Shown here piece by piece: positions 8,839-20,611 of a stretch of DNA of 42,226 nt. The stretch spans positions 70,802 to 113,027 of the forward strand of contig CACLTT010000006.1 in assembly GCA_902609885.1 (NCBI GenBank), given 5' to 3'. The notes under the pieces were generated by a model. The model was not told the origin of the DNA. It searched no databases and was given only the letters and a program-made list of their open reading frames with translations. The position numbers were made by a program, and so were the translations under genes. The stretch is from an uncultured Candidatus Hydrogenedens sp. (GTDB lineage Bacteria; Desulfobacterota_D; UBA1144). Numbering within the stretch: the stretch's first letter is position 1; every line of letters starts with the position of its first letter.

Positions 8839-9695
8839 TTTAGCAAGACCTTTTCTAATAGAATTTGCCTGCACCATATTCCAAATTCGATCTGATTAAA
8901 ATATTTTGCTCTTGGATCACTATCGAAGCTAACGGGAATTTCTGTAACTCTAGGGAAAGGGTGCATTACTATTGCGTCTTTGGGCAGTAAATTTAACTGC
9001 TCCATACCTAGTTCGTAATCATGTACGCTGCCTCTCTCTTTTTGAACTCTGGTCACATACAATACATTAGTGTCATTCAATACCTCTTTTATATCGGTAG
9101 TTTCATATGAATTCATGGGTAATTTTTCGTTAAATTTCAGTTCTTCAGGACTAACAAAACAAAAACTATTTCCACTAAATCTATTTAAAAGTTTTACTAA
9201 ACTTTTTACAGTTCTACCATTTTTCAAATCACCAACCATTGTAATTTTAAGATTATTTATTGATTTATTAAAATAATTATAGATAGTAAATCCATCTAAT
9301 ATGGTTTGTGTGGGATGCTCTCCATTTCCATCTCCCGCATTAATAATGGGAACTGAACTTACAGTTGATGCTTGCTTGGCGGCTCCAATCTGATCATGTC
9401 TTAAAACAATTCCATCACACATGCAAGCCATTGTTCTTATTGTATCCTCTAAAGATTCACCTTTTGTAACAGATGAGAATTTAACATTATTTATGGGAAT
9501 CACTGTTCCACCAGACCTAATCATTGCACTGTAAAAAGATGATGAGGTTCTTGTAGATGGCTCATAAAATAAATTTGTTATTATTTTATTCTCGAGATTT
9601 TTATTATTTTTACCTTTATTTTTTAAAGCCTCATCCCATAAATCTATTAAAAAATCTTCTTTCAAATCATCTACTGATAACAAATGGGAAATCAT
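8835..9695 (-). CDS. pyrB: Aspartate carbamoyltransferase catalytic subunit
   Basis: PyrB condenses carbamoyl phosphate with aspartate. The 286-residue protein carries the carbamoyl-phosphate motif PSTRTSSSF (about 46-54), then HPTQTILDGFTI (family HPTQALLD) and HPFPRVTEIP (family HPLPRVDEI). The latter two are aspartate-domain and loop motifs that distinguish ATCase from ornithine carbamoyltransferase. It is slightly shorter than E. coli PyrB (about 310). No regulatory pyrI gene is in the window. It overlaps pyrC and lepB by 4 nt each, forming a pyrimidine pair. The Leu-to-Phe change in HPFPRV is conservative and the product is expected to be active. Confidence 0.95.
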   Translation of the reverse strand: MISHLLSVDDLKEDFLIDLWDEALKNKGKNNKNLENKIITNLFYEPSTRTSSSFYSAMIRSGGTVIPINNVKFSSVTKGESLEDTIRTMACMCDGIVLRHDQIGAAKQASTVSSVPIINAGDGNGEHPTQTILDGFTIYNYFNKSINNLKITMVGDLKNGRTVKSLVKLLNRFSGNSFCFVSPEELKFNEKLPMNSYETTDIKEVLNDTNVLYVTRVQKERGSVHDYELGMEQLNLLPKDAIVMHPFPRVTEIPVSFDSDPRAKYFNQIEFGIWCRQILLEKVLLK

Positions 9696-10423
9696 TCTAT
9701 TGTTTTAAAAAACCTCTCTGTTCTTATTATATCTTTAAAAGATTCGAAATCACTATCCCATGAAAAATGGATTATAGAAGGAACACCAATAATATTTTCA
9801 CGCGGTACAAAACCCCAAAATCTACTATCTAAACTATTATCTCTATTATCTCCTAAAACAAAATACATATTTAATGGGACTTTAACTTTAAGATCATGAT
9901 CTTGTGATATCTTTGGATTTTTTGAATAAATAGTTTCTACATTTTTTTTATCAAATTTGTTTAAGACAATTTGAAATTCTTTTTCTTCGTCTTTAAAAGT
10001 TTTCTCTGTTGGATATGAAACTTTTTCACCATTTATTTTTATACTATTATTATACAATTCAATTGTATCTCCTGGAACTCCGACAACTCTTTTAATATAA
10101 AATATTGAAAAAATGCCTACAAACCCCCCATTAGGACATTTTGTAGAATTTTTATATCCAGGCCAATGAAAAATAACAACATCTCCTCTTTGTATATCAT
10201 TTACCGGACCAAATACATATTCTTTAGAGCATGGAAGCATTGTTCCATAACCAATTCTATTGGCGAGTAGATGATCACCAACTAGAAGATTTGGTAACAT
10301 TGATTTGGAGGGAATTCTAAACGGTTGATAAAAAACATATCTAATTAATAAAGCTACTAATAAAGCAACAAGAATGCTTCTAATATTTATTAATAATTTA
10401 GAAATTTTATTATCTGTGTTCAA
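9692..10423 (-). CDS. lepB: Signal peptidase I
   Basis: LepB removes Sec signal peptides on the periplasmic side of the inner membrane. The 243-residue protein has one N-terminal membrane helix (about 13-31), the nucleophile Ser41 in PSKSMLPNL, the general base Lys111 in FYIKRVVGVPGD and the C-terminal box GDNRDNSLDSRFWG. Between the first and second boxes there is a short insertion with two Cys (CSKEYVF and TKCPNG), a feature I recall from some proteobacterial LepB. It overlaps pyrB by 4 nt and lies 33 nt from the relA/spoT gene. It is shorter than the E. coli protein, which has two membrane helices. Confidence 0.96.
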   Translation of the reverse strand: MNTDNKISKLLINIRSILVALLVALLIRYVFYQPFRIPSKSMLPNLLVGDHLLANRIGYGTMLPCSKEYVFGPVNDIQRGDVVIFHWPGYKNSTKCPNGGFVGIFSIFYIKRVVGVPGDTIELYNNSIKINGEKVSYPTEKTFKDEEKEFQIVLNKFDKKNVETIYSKNPKISQDHDLKVKVPLNMYFVLGDNRDNSLDSRFWGFVPRENIIGVPSIIHFSWDSDFESFKDIIRTERFFKTIE

Positions 10424-10456
10424 AACTTATGCATATTATATTTTGTTAATAAATAA

Positions 10457-12610
10457 TTACAAATTTAGCTCAATCTGCTCAAGATTCATATTCCTGAGTC
10501 TTTCTACGTTATTCACATCACCAATTGAAGATAAGTCTTCAACTATATCATTTAAATGCTCCGCATCCCTAACTAGAAGTTCTATGTATATTGATGATTT
10601 AAGTGATGATATCTGTTTTGCATTAATTTTTATAATATTTGAATCATGTTTTGCTATTGTATTAGAAACCTCAGATAATATTCCTGGCTTATCAAAACAT
10701 GACACTTTAAGCTTAGTAGATGATTTTGAAGCAAAAGATTTATCCCATTTTGCTTCAATTCTTCTAGAGGGGTCAATTTCAAGTATTTGATTACATGAAA
10801 TACGATGTATCGAAATTCCTTTTCCAATTGTAATATGACCTATGATCTCATCCCCATATATTGGAGAACAACATTTTGCTAGCCTAACCATGACATTATC
10901 ATTGCCTCCAACCACGATCGCGTTAGATGAGTCTATGACTCTCGAGGCTTTAGTTACTTTAGACTTATTTTTAATATCTATTCCCATAAAGCTCAAAATT
11001 TCTAATATGTTGATTTGTGATAAAGAGAATTTTATAAATACATCATCTAGTGTTTTAATTTTTTTCATTGAAGAAAATTCTTTTAATTTTTCAAGAATTT
11101 CTTTCTTGTCTATATTGATTCCATAAGAAAGAAGTTTTTGAGATAAAACTGATTTTCCGATTTTAATGGAATCACTAATAAGCGAAGTTTTTATTGCAGA
11201 TCGTATTTTTGTTTTTGCCTTCGAAGTTACAACATATTTTAACCAGTCTCTTTTTGGTACTTGCTCGCTTTTGGTAATTATTTCAACCATGTCTCCACTT
11301 TTAAGCTTATAACTTATTGGAACAATAGCTCCATTGACTTTTCCCCCATAACATGAATTTCCAATATCACTATGAATAGAATATGCAAAATCAATAATTG
11401 ATGAATCAACTGGCAGTTCTTTTAAGTCGCCTGTGGGAGTAAAGGTATATACAAAATTTGTTATTAATTCATCTTTTACGGCATCGATAAATTCTTTTGG
11501 GTCATTCAGAGTTTGAGTATCAAAAATTTTTTGAATGCTATCTGGAAAATTAATTGGCTTCGAATTAATATTTTCGTCTTTTAATTTATATTTCCAATGG
11601 GCTGCGACACCATATTGAGCAATTTCATGCATTTCTTTTGTTCTAATTTGAACCTCAACTTTATCACCAAATGGTCCCAATACATTTGTATGTAAGGATT
11701 GATAGCCATTACTTTTGGGCAGCGCTATATAATCTTTAAATCTTCCTGGTATTGGTCTCCAAGTAGAATGAACAGCGCCCAGTGCTGCATAACAATCTGA
11801 CTCTGCATTAGTAATTACCCTAAAAGCTTTGATATCAAAAACATTATTGAAGTCTAGATCCTTGGATAACATTTTTTTATAAATACCATAAAAATTTTTA
11901 AATCTACTTTGAATTGATGCTTTAATTCCATATTTATCTAATTGTTCTTCAAGCAAGCCTTGAATTTCTGTTGAATAAATTTCCCAATCGTTTTTTTTGT
12001 TTGAGAAGGCATATTCAATTTCTGCATATTCGTGTGGCTTTAATATTCTAAATGATATGTCTTCTAGCTCAGTTCTGATCCAATAAATGCCCAATCTATC
12101 TGCAAGTGGAGCATAAAGATCCATAGTTTCTTTAGCAAAATCAGCTTGTTTGTTTTCAGGTAAATGATGGATAGTTCTACAATTATGTAATCTATCAGCC
12201 AATTTTACTATTATTACTCTTATATCTTTACCTGTAGCTAAAATTAATTTTCTAAAGTTTTCTGCTTGACGTTCGAACTTTGAGCTTATTTTTAATTGTC
12301 CTATCTTAGTAACACCATTCACAAGATTAAAAACTTTTTTACCAAATAATTTTTCAATATCATCATTAGTTGCTAACGTGTCTTCAATTGTGTCATGAAG
12401 CAGCCCCGTTATAATGGATTCTTTGTCAAGCTTTATATCTGCGAGTATTGATGTAACTTCCATTGGATGAATCATGTAAGGCTCTCCAGAATATCTTTTT
12501 TGACCTGCATGGACTTTGGCAGAAAATGCATAAGCTTTTTTAACTTCATCAATATCGTTAGATGTTAAATAAGGTTTTATTTTTGCAACTATATTATCTA
12601 GCCTAATCAT
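10457..12610 (-). CDS. spoT: Bifunctional-type (p)ppGpp synthetase/hydrolase (RelA/SpoT homologue)
   Basis: This 717-residue RSH protein makes and breaks the stringent alarmone (p)ppGpp. In order it has: an HD hydrolase domain (about 25-180) with YSGEPYMIHP and an intact HDTIED (His72-Asp73-Thr-Ile-Glu76-Asp77); the RelA/SpoT synthetase domain (about 220-350); a TGS domain (about 385-450; FAYSIHSDIGNSCYGGKVNG); a conserved Cys segment VRLAKCCSPIYGD; and a C-terminal ACT domain (about 645-715; LKVSCFDKPGILSEVSNTIA). The intact HD motif means hydrolysis should work. No separate relA is in the window, so it may be the only long RSH protein. It overlaps gmk by 4 nt. In many bacteria rpoZ lies between the two. 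Here it does not. Confidence 0.96.
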   Translation of the reverse strand: MIRLDNIVAKIKPYLTSNDIDEVKKAYAFSAKVHAGQKRYSGEPYMIHPMEVTSILADIKLDKESIITGLLHDTIEDTLATNDDIEKLFGKKVFNLVNGVTKIGQLKISSKFERQAENFRKLILATGKDIRVIIVKLADRLHNCRTIHHLPENKQADFAKETMDLYAPLADRLGIYWIRTELEDISFRILKPHEYAEIEYAFSNKKNDWEIYSTEIQGLLEEQLDKYGIKASIQSRFKNFYGIYKKMLSKDLDFNNVFDIKAFRVITNAESDCYAALGAVHSTWRPIPGRFKDYIALPKSNGYQSLHTNVLGPFGDKVEVQIRTKEMHEIAQYGVAAHWKYKLKDENINSKPINFPDSIQKIFDTQTLNDPKEFIDAVKDELITNFVYTFTPTGDLKELPVDSSIIDFAYSIHSDIGNSCYGGKVNGAIVPISYKLKSGDMVEIITKSEQVPKRDWLKYVVTSKAKTKIRSAIKTSLISDSIKIGKSVLSQKLLSYGINIDKKEILEKLKEFSSMKKIKTLDDVFIKFSLSQINILEILSFMGIDIKNKSKVTKASRVIDSSNAIVVGGNDNVMVRLAKCCSPIYGDEIIGHITIGKGISIHRISCNQILEIDPSRRIEAKWDKSFASKSSTKLKVSCFDKPGILSEVSNTIAKHDSNIIKINAKQISSLKSSIYIELLVRDAEHLNDIVEDLSSIGDVNNVERLRNMNLEQIELNL

Positions 12611-13170
12611 AGTGAAGAAATTATCCTTTTTGCATCATTAAAAGCATCATTCAGATCGTCATTTATTATTAAATGGTCAAAATAAGTGGATTTTTTTAAC
12701 TCATTTTTAGCTTCCTCAATTCTTTTATTAATTTGATCTTCAGTAAGATCGGCCCTTATGACCAACCTTTCTCTCAATATTTCAATTGATGGAGTTTTAA
12801 TAAAAATTGAACAGCAATCGAAATGATTAGTATTCATTATTGAATATGCTCCTTTTACATCAATATCTAATAAAACACTGTGTCCAAATTTAACAGAATC
12901 CCGTATTGGTTGAATTGGAGTACCATATAATTCATTATGAACATTCTCATATTCTAAAAATTTATTTTCATTTATCATATTTTTGAAATCATTATCTGAT
13001 ATAAAACTATAGTGCTCTCCTTCAGTTTCACCACTTCTTATTTTCCTTGTAGTACAGGAAATCGAAAAGTCTAAGTTTTTAAAATTTTCTAACATTAATT
13101 TTGTTAAAGATGATTTTCCTGAGCCAGAGGGCCCGGCAACTATAATAAGAAATCCTCCTTTTACGAACAT
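12607..13170 (-). CDS. gmk: Guanylate kinase
   Basis: Gmk phosphorylates GMP to GDP. The 187-residue protein has the P-loop GPSGSGKSSL near the N-terminus (about 14-23), the GMP-binding segment CTTRKIRSGETEGEHYSF (about 40-57) and the lid/LID-associated RADLTEDQINKRIEEA. It is slightly shorter than E. coli Gmk (207). It overlaps spoT by 4 nt, so GTP precursor supply and (p)ppGpp metabolism are co-transcribed, a common pairing. The start MFVKGG is the only one that keeps the first beta-strand. The 61 nt upstream, towards the CbiX-like gene, hold no other gene. Confidence 0.95.
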   Translation of the reverse strand: MFVKGGFLIIVAGPSGSGKSSLTKLMLENFKNLDFSISCTTRKIRSGETEGEHYSFISDNDFKNMINENKFLEYENVHNELYGTPIQPIRDSVKFGHSVLLDIDVKGAYSIMNTNHFDCCSIFIKTPSIEILRERLVIRADLTEDQINKRIEEAKNELKKSTYFDHLIINDDLNDAFNDAKRIISSL

Positions 13171-13231
13171 TATATTATTTTAAGATAAAAGAACCAAATC
13201 ATGAAGTCATAATTTAAAGTTTTCATATAAA

Positions 13232-13630
13232 TTAACTAGCCGGAGACTTAAAAGCAGTTTGTGGGACTCCACACAGTCTTTTATCAATAAGATCGAGAAT
13301 TAAACTATCAACACCCAAAGGTAAGGCAACATGATATTTTGTATTAGGATATTCTTTCGCAGCTTCATCGGCTAAACTTGGAATATCTTCTTTCCAATGC
13401 TTACCTCTAGAAAGAAAAAAAGGACATATAATTATATTTTGAGCACCTCTTTCCACACATTTTCTATAAGCGGTAGCAATAGAGGGTTCAGCAAGTTCCA
13501 TATGAGCTGGCTCAACAATTTCATATTGATCTGAATATTTATCTGAAAAAAGCTTTGTTACTCTAACGAGCATTGCATTACTTTCATCTCTTTTTGAACC
13601 ATGATCAACTATAACAATTCCTGTCTTCAT
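13232..13630 (-). CDS. Short CbiX/SirB-like sirohydrochlorin chelatase
   Basis: The 132-residue protein has the CbiX-type start GIVIVDHGSKRDESN (metal-binding His at about 10), then the region EPAHMELAEPSIATAY with a second conserved His, and the fold motif IIICPFFLSRGKHWKEDIP. This matches one copy of the chelatase domain, the size of the small homodimeric CbiX-type proteins rather than the two-domain CbiX or CbiK. Family members insert Co, Fe or Ni into sirohydrochlorin (siroheme, cobalamin or F430 pathways). No other tetrapyrrole gene is adjacent, so the metal is unclear. The last 20 residues (RLCGVPQTAFKSPAS) look like a divergent tail. It lies downstream of tRNA-Leu with 29 nt between. 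Confidence 0.8.
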   Translation of the reverse strand: MKTGIVIVDHGSKRDESNAMLVRVTKLFSDKYSDQYEIVEPAHMELAEPSIATAYRKCVERGAQNIIICPFFLSRGKHWKEDIPSLADEAAKEYPNTKYHVALPLGVDSLILDLIDKRLCGVPQTAFKSPAS

Positions 13631-13659
13631 ATTTAAATTATAACTAAAAAGTAAAAAAA

Positions 13660-13741
13660 TGCCGAAGGCGGGACTCGAACCCGCACACCCGAAGGCACCA
13701 CCCCCTCAAGATGGCGCGTCTACCAATTCCGCCACTTCGGC
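13660..13741 (-). tRNA. tRNA-Leu (anticodon GAG)
   Basis: An 82-nt class II tRNA. The acceptor stem GCCGAAG pairs with CTTCGGC, followed by discriminator A. The D region contains AATTGGTAGA. The anticodon stem CCATC/GGTGG encloses the loop TTGAGGG, giving anticodon GAG (reads CUC/CUU). A long variable arm and the T arm with GTTCGAGTC follow. The 3' CCA is not encoded, since the next bases are TTT, so a CCA-adding enzyme must complete it. The tRNA begins on the base immediately after the stop codon of the phosphoglycerate mutase gene, so it must be cut from a shared transcript or have a promoter inside that gene. Confidence 0.95.
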
Positions 13742-14965
13742 TTACGCCCCAAATTTATCTAAATTTCCTGCATGCGCAAATATATAGGTGAGTAAATGTT
13801 TAGCCTCAAAAATTCCCAAACTCCCATTTAAACATTCTGATTCTGTAAATCTTTTTGAAAGGCCATTATATGAATTATCAGATCTAATCAAAACTGGGAC
13901 TGGATGCCAACTATGGGACTTCATTCTCGATGGAGTGCTGTGGTCACCCGTAATGGCGATAACATTAAAATTGAGCTCTATAAGTTGCGGAAGAAGTTTA
14001 TCAAATTTTTCAATTTCTTTTACTTTTTCTTTAAAATTACCATCTTCTCCATAACTATCAGTTTTTTTTATATGAAGATAGAAAAAATCATAATTATTTA
14101 TATTTGCTTTGATAGCTGTTATCTGACCTTGAAGACTATTGTTATTCAAAGATAAGGGCTCCATTCCTACTAATCTTCCAATTCCTTTATACATAGGATA
14201 TGTTGTAACTGAGGCTGACTTGATTCCATATAGATTATCAAAAGTAGGGATAGTTGGATAGCTTGAAAAGCCCCTTAAAAGTGCAAAATTTGCATTTTTT
14301 TCCTTTTTCAAAACAATCTTTATTTTGTCTAACAATTTTTTTACAATGATAGAAGTTTGTAAAGATTTTTTGTTCAAATTAATAGGATCTAAAGGTGATT
14401 GTTCTACGATTTGTGGATCTGTATCTTGGATATTGCACTCATCTTTTAAAATCTTATTTGGACTTGATATTTTACATACAAACCTATGCTCTAATCCAGA
14501 CTTAAAAAAAATTTTATACTTACCAATTGTTTTTATATTTTGTGAAAGTTTTTTTACTATTCTATTATTTTCGTCTGTCTTAATTCTTCCTGCTCTTCTA
14601 TCAGTAACAATTAATTTTTTATTTTTATATTCAACACTTGCAAAATTCCCTCTTATAGCTAAATCTTTGGGCCCTATATGAATATCTAATCCCAAAGCTT
14701 CTAGTACGCCTCTACCAATATTAAAATTCAATGGATCATATCCAAAAAGAGCTAGGTGTGCTGATCCACTTCCAGGGGTTATACCTTCCTTAATTGGAAT
14801 ATGACAGCCTGTCTCAGATTTTTTTATTAATTTATTTAGATTTGGTGTTTTAGCAAACTCTAGTTCTGTTTTATATTTATTAGGTATACCGCCAACTCCA
14901 TCTAGAACTATAAGAATATTTTTTGACTTATTTGAGTTTTTTAAACTTGATCTTAAAAGATGCAT
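13742..14965 (-). CDS. apgM: Cofactor-independent phosphoglycerate mutase, archaeal (ApgM) type
   Basis: The enzyme interconverts 3- and 2-phosphoglycerate in glycolysis and gluconeogenesis. The 407-residue product belongs to the alkaline-phosphatase superfamily: metal-binding Asp22 in ILIVLDGVGG, nucleophile region TPGSGSAHLALFGYDP with Ser66 as the likely phospho-acceptor, and the C-terminal metal motif ITGDHSTPSRMKSHSWHPVPV. The length (about 400, versus about 510 for the bacterial GpmI form) and the AHLALFGYDP motif identify the ApgM branch, which also occurs in deltaproteobacteria and other bacteria. The first 14 residues (MHLLRSSLKNSNKS) are not conserved, and a later start is not excluded. 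It directly abuts tRNA-Leu. Confidence 0.9.
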   Translation of the reverse strand: MHLLRSSLKNSNKSKNILIVLDGVGGIPNKYKTELEFAKTPNLNKLIKKSETGCHIPIKEGITPGSGSAHLALFGYDPLNFNIGRGVLEALGLDIHIGPKDLAIRGNFASVEYKNKKLIVTDRRAGRIKTDENNRIVKKLSQNIKTIGKYKIFFKSGLEHRFVCKISSPNKILKDECNIQDTDPQIVEQSPLDPINLNKKSLQTSIIVKKLLDKIKIVLKKEKNANFALLRGFSSYPTIPTFDNLYGIKSASVTTYPMYKGIGRLVGMEPLSLNNNSLQGQITAIKANINNYDFFYLHIKKTDSYGEDGNFKEKVKEIEKFDKLLPQLIELNFNVIAITGDHSTPSRMKSHSWHPVPVLIRSDNSYNGLSKRFTESECLNGSLGIFEAKHLLTYIFAHAGNLDKFGA

Positions 14966-14974
14966 ACATACATA

Positions 14975-15721
14975 TTATATTTTAATACTCATTCCATCAA
15001 ATCCAGGGGCTATATTTTTTGGTAAGTAAGATAATAAATCTTCATACTTTAGCTCAGAACTCATATGTGTTAGAACTGTCTTTTTCGGTTTTAACTTATT
15101 AGATATTTCTATAGCTTGATCAACTGATAAATGAGCCTCATGTGATGTATATCTTAATGAATCTAAAATAAGCAGATCTAAATTATATAAGGTATTAAGA
15201 GTTTCATCTGGAATCATACTACAATCTGTAATGTAAGCAAAATTATTAATCCTGTATCCAAGGATATCCCAATCTCTATGTTTTATCTTAAGCGGTTTAA
15301 CTTCAATGCCTTGTTCAATAAAATTATCGTTTATCTCAATCAAATTAATTCTAGGTCTCCCACTTTTATTATTTATATCAAAGATATATGAAAAATTTTT
15401 TTTAATATCTCTAACAGTATATGGATTTCCAAAGCAATTAATCCTTTCCTGTTTCATATAACTAAATATTCTTAAGTCATCAATTCCGTGGGTATGATCT
15501 GCGTGTGAATGTGTATATAGGACAAAGCTTATATCCTCTATATTATTTTTAAGTGCTTGATATCTGAAATCAGCTCCGCTATCGATTAGAATCTTCTTAT
15601 TATCAACATTTACCAAAACTGAACTTCTAGTTCTAAAATCTTTACTATCAAAAGATGCTAGCCTTTTCCCAATTATAGGGCTTCCAACAGAGGATCCACA
15701 TCCTAAAATTAAAATATCCAC
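14975..15721 (-). CDS. Metallo-beta-lactamase-fold hydrolase, PhnP/RNase Z-like
   Basis: The 248-residue protein starts with ILGCGSSVGSP, the first strand-turn seen in PhnP- and YycJ-like proteins. It has the metal motif YTHSHADHTHGIDDLR (about 71-86), a later Asp in YITDCSM and a C-terminal LTHMS. These supply a complete binuclear metal site. The HTHGIDDLR extension is typical of a conserved but poorly characterised proteobacterial group. Possible roles include a phosphodiesterase (PhnP cleaves cyclic ribose phosphates) or a nuclease. No phosphonate genes are near, so I do not call it PhnP. It runs divergently from ligA, with 66 nt between the two starts. Confidence 0.82.
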   Translation of the reverse strand: MDILILGCGSSVGSPIIGKRLASFDSKDFRTRSSVLVNVDNKKILIDSGADFRYQALKNNIEDISFVLYTHSHADHTHGIDDLRIFSYMKQERINCFGNPYTVRDIKKNFSYIFDINNKSGRPRINLIEINDNFIEQGIEVKPLKIKHRDWDILGYRINNFAYITDCSMIPDETLNTLYNLDLLILDSLRYTSHEAHLSVDQAIEISNKLKPKKTVLTHMSSELKYEDLLSYLPKNIAPGFDGMSIKI

Positions 15722-15737
15722 TTAAAAAATATAGCAT

Positions 15738-15767
15738 TTGATGGTTTTAATTCAAAAACACTAAAGT
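15738..15767 (+). promoter_or_regulatory. Candidate promoter for ligA
   Basis: In the 66-nt divergent region there is TTGATG (15738-15743), an 18-nt spacer and TAAAGT (15762-15767), each 4 of 6 to the sigma-70 consensus. The ATG of ligA follows at 15788 with no Shine-Dalgarno. Matches of this quality are common by chance in AT-rich DNA, so this is only a candidate. Confidence 0.25.
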
Positions 15768-15784
15768 TTTGTGTATCTTATTAA

Positions 15785-18489
<2,705 letters not shown>

Positions 18490-18493
<4 letters not shown>

Positions 18494-19197
18494 TTGTCTC
18501 TAAATCTACTCATTATTATCCCTGCCGCAACACTTACATTTAAGGAATCTATATTTTCATTACCCTTTATAGAGATTGGAATATCACAATTGTTTTTAAC
18601 TAATTTTGATAGCCCTTTACCCTCTGAACCAAAAATTAATAAAATCTTCGAATTTTTATACTTTTCAATCTTTTCAGAGTATAAATCATCACCAAATAAA
18701 TCTGCACCAATCACCCAATAATCTTTTTCTTTAAATAAATTTATAGTATTAATAATATTTGAAACTGAATAAATATTAGAATTAAATATAAATCCTGATG
18801 ATGATTTTACAGAGCCAGGAGAAATAGTAGCTGCTCGTTTATTTGGAATAATAAAGGTCTTAATTCCAAAAAATAATCCTGACCTAATAATAGCACCCAA
18901 ATTGTGCGTATCCATTATATGGTCAAGGATTACAACCACTCTACCAAGATTATTAATATTTTTTTTCAAATCATCATAATTTAATAATTTTGGATTCTCA
19001 ACCAGGATTGCTATTCCTTGATTATCATCATTTCCTGTAATTTCATTTATTTCCCTTTTTGAAACTTTTTTTATCAAATTTATATCTTCGCTTAAATTTA
19101 GATCTTTAATTTTTGAACCAGAATAAAAGATTTTTTTTATGATTTTTGGCTTAGTTTTTAAAAGTTCTTTTATAATATTAATTCCATATATTATCAT
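18490..19197 (-). CDS. rlmB: TrmH/RlmB-family 23S rRNA 2'-O-methyltransferase
   Basis: This SPOUT methyltransferase of 235 residues has an N-terminal substrate-binding domain (about 1-75; IYGINIIKELLK) and the catalytic knot. Motif 1 is ILDHIMDTHNLGAIIRS (Asn and Arg of the active site), motif 2 LIFGSEGKGL and motif 3 IDSLNVSVAAGII. This is the layout of RlmB, which methylates G2251 of 23S rRNA in E. coli. Other TrmH-family members share the motifs, so the target base is not certain. It overlaps uppP by 4 nt and lies 9 nt from the peptidase gene. The N-terminal domain is poorly conserved and Lys-rich. Confidence 0.88.
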
Positions 19198-19206
19198 TTT
19201 AAATTT

Positions 19207-20601
19207 TTAATCTTTACCTATAAATTTTAAATAAGGATCAAATATCTTAATTCCTAAATATTTTTTATCTAAAAATTCAATTGGATCAACAGGTGTGCCT
19301 TGCAAAAAAACACCAAAGTGCAAGTGGTCTCCAAAAGCAAAGCCCGATGTCCCGGTTGTACCCAATAATGTCTGTTTATCGACCTTATCCATCTTATTTA
19401 CACTTATAGTATCTAGATGACTGTACAAAGTGTAAAAACCAATACCATGATCAATTATAACAACACCTCCATATATCCCTAATGATTGCTCAACCAAAAC
19501 GACTTGACCACTATTAGCAGAGTAAACTTTATCGTTTTTAATAGATGATAAATCAATTCCCCAATGATATTGTCTGTCTAGCTCAAGCCCATCATCATTC
19601 TTAAAATAATATGTCCTTAATTCACTATATTCAGAGGATACTTTTGAATTTGCCAAAGGCTTGAATTTTCCATCAAATAATTTGCTAGTAGATATTTTAG
19701 ATGTTACAGAATTAATGTAGGTTTCATTAATCAATCTCTCCTCTTTATTTAGTTTTAAAAAATCTTCTCTTGTAAACTCATTTAAATTTGAATTAAAAAT
19801 TTCATTATATTTATTTATTATCATTTCTTTATCTAAAAATATATCGATGTTTGACCACTTCTTATTCTTTATGGTTTTAATTTTTTTTGAAATTTGAAGT
19901 TTATTTCCTAATGTATCTTCAGAAATAATTTTTATTTTATTTTGATTACATGGCTTATTTGAACATGTAAAAAAAATCAAATGGGCAATATAATTATCTT
20001 TTTCAATCGATAGTGATTTAAAAATACCCCCATTTCCATTCTCTAAATATGTATTTTGTGCATCTTTTGACGTCTTAAACATAACATATCCAATCCCTCC
20101 CAAGTAAACATAACCATCTGTTCTAATATCAAATATTTTGGGTGGTGATACATCAACATTTAAATCAAATTCATCGGATAATGTTCGATTAAAAAATAAA
20201 TTTTCATAACTAATTTCATATTTTAAAATAATTTTTTCCCCATCATTTTTCTTAAGAAAAGAAATTATCTCTTCATCATTATCAAGTATAAATTTTATTT
20301 TTTTATCATTTAGCTCTGTTGACCTATAGTTTCCAGAAGCGGTATCAATATTTAATTTATAAAAATTTTTATCTTTTGAAACTAATCTAATATCAATATT
20401 TTTTATTAAAGAATTTTTTTCAAAAATTGATAAAACAAGTTGATTTAATGATATAACATTTTTAGTTTCTAAATTTAAAGATGGTTTATGAAAAATAAAT
20501 ATATAACCGACGTATAAAAATATAATTAATAAAATACCGATAACTGCCCTAGGTAAATAATTAACTTTTCTATTCGTGAAAACTCTTTTCTTTGCACTCA
20601 T
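19207..20601 (-). CDS. M23-family (LytM-type) peptidase, membrane-anchored
   Basis: The 464-residue protein has a basic start and a single membrane anchor (about 17-34). A periplasmic region of about 300 residues with no domain I recognise follows (Ig-like strands are possible at about 100-230). The C-terminal M23 domain (about 335-445) has all zinc and catalytic residues: HWGIDLSS (His and Asp), YTLYSHLDT and HLHFGVFLQG (HxH). The site is therefore expected to be active as a peptidoglycan endopeptidase, unlike degenerate LytM activators such as EnvC. The C-terminal PVDPIEFLD is also typical. It lies between cdsA and rlmB-like in a minus-strand series. Its substrate crosslink cannot be told from sequence. 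Confidence 0.88.
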   Translation of the reverse strand: MSAKKRVFTNRKVNYLPRAVIGILLIIFLYVGYIFIFHKPSLNLETKNVISLNQLVLSIFEKNSLIKNIDIRLVSKDKNFYKLNIDTASGNYRSTELNDKKIKFILDNDEEIISFLKKNDGEKIILKYEISYENLFFNRTLSDEFDLNVDVSPPKIFDIRTDGYVYLGGIGYVMFKTSKDAQNTYLENGNGGIFKSLSIEKDNYIAHLIFFTCSNKPCNQNKIKIISEDTLGNKLQISKKIKTIKNKKWSNIDIFLDKEMIINKYNEIFNSNLNEFTREDFLKLNKEERLINETYINSVTSKISTSKLFDGKFKPLANSKVSSEYSELRTYYFKNDDGLELDRQYHWGIDLSSIKNDKVYSANSGQVVLVEQSLGIYGGVVIIDHGIGFYTLYSHLDTISVNKMDKVDKQTLLGTTGTSGFAFGDHLHFGVFLQGTPVDPIEFLDKKYLGIKIFDPYLKFIGKD

Positions 20602-20611
20602 TTTATATTTA

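Noticed and set aside
8839-8877. 13-codon N-terminal extension of pyrC (start at 8877)
   Set aside because: The internal ATG at 8838 forms the ATGA overlap with pyrB seen at seven other junctions and begins exactly at the conserved dihydroorotase start. The extension shows no conservation that I recognise.
13171-13231. Terminator or small RNA in the gap between gmk and the CbiX-like gene
   Set aside because: No GC-rich stem is visible. The 61 nt look like plain AT-rich spacer.
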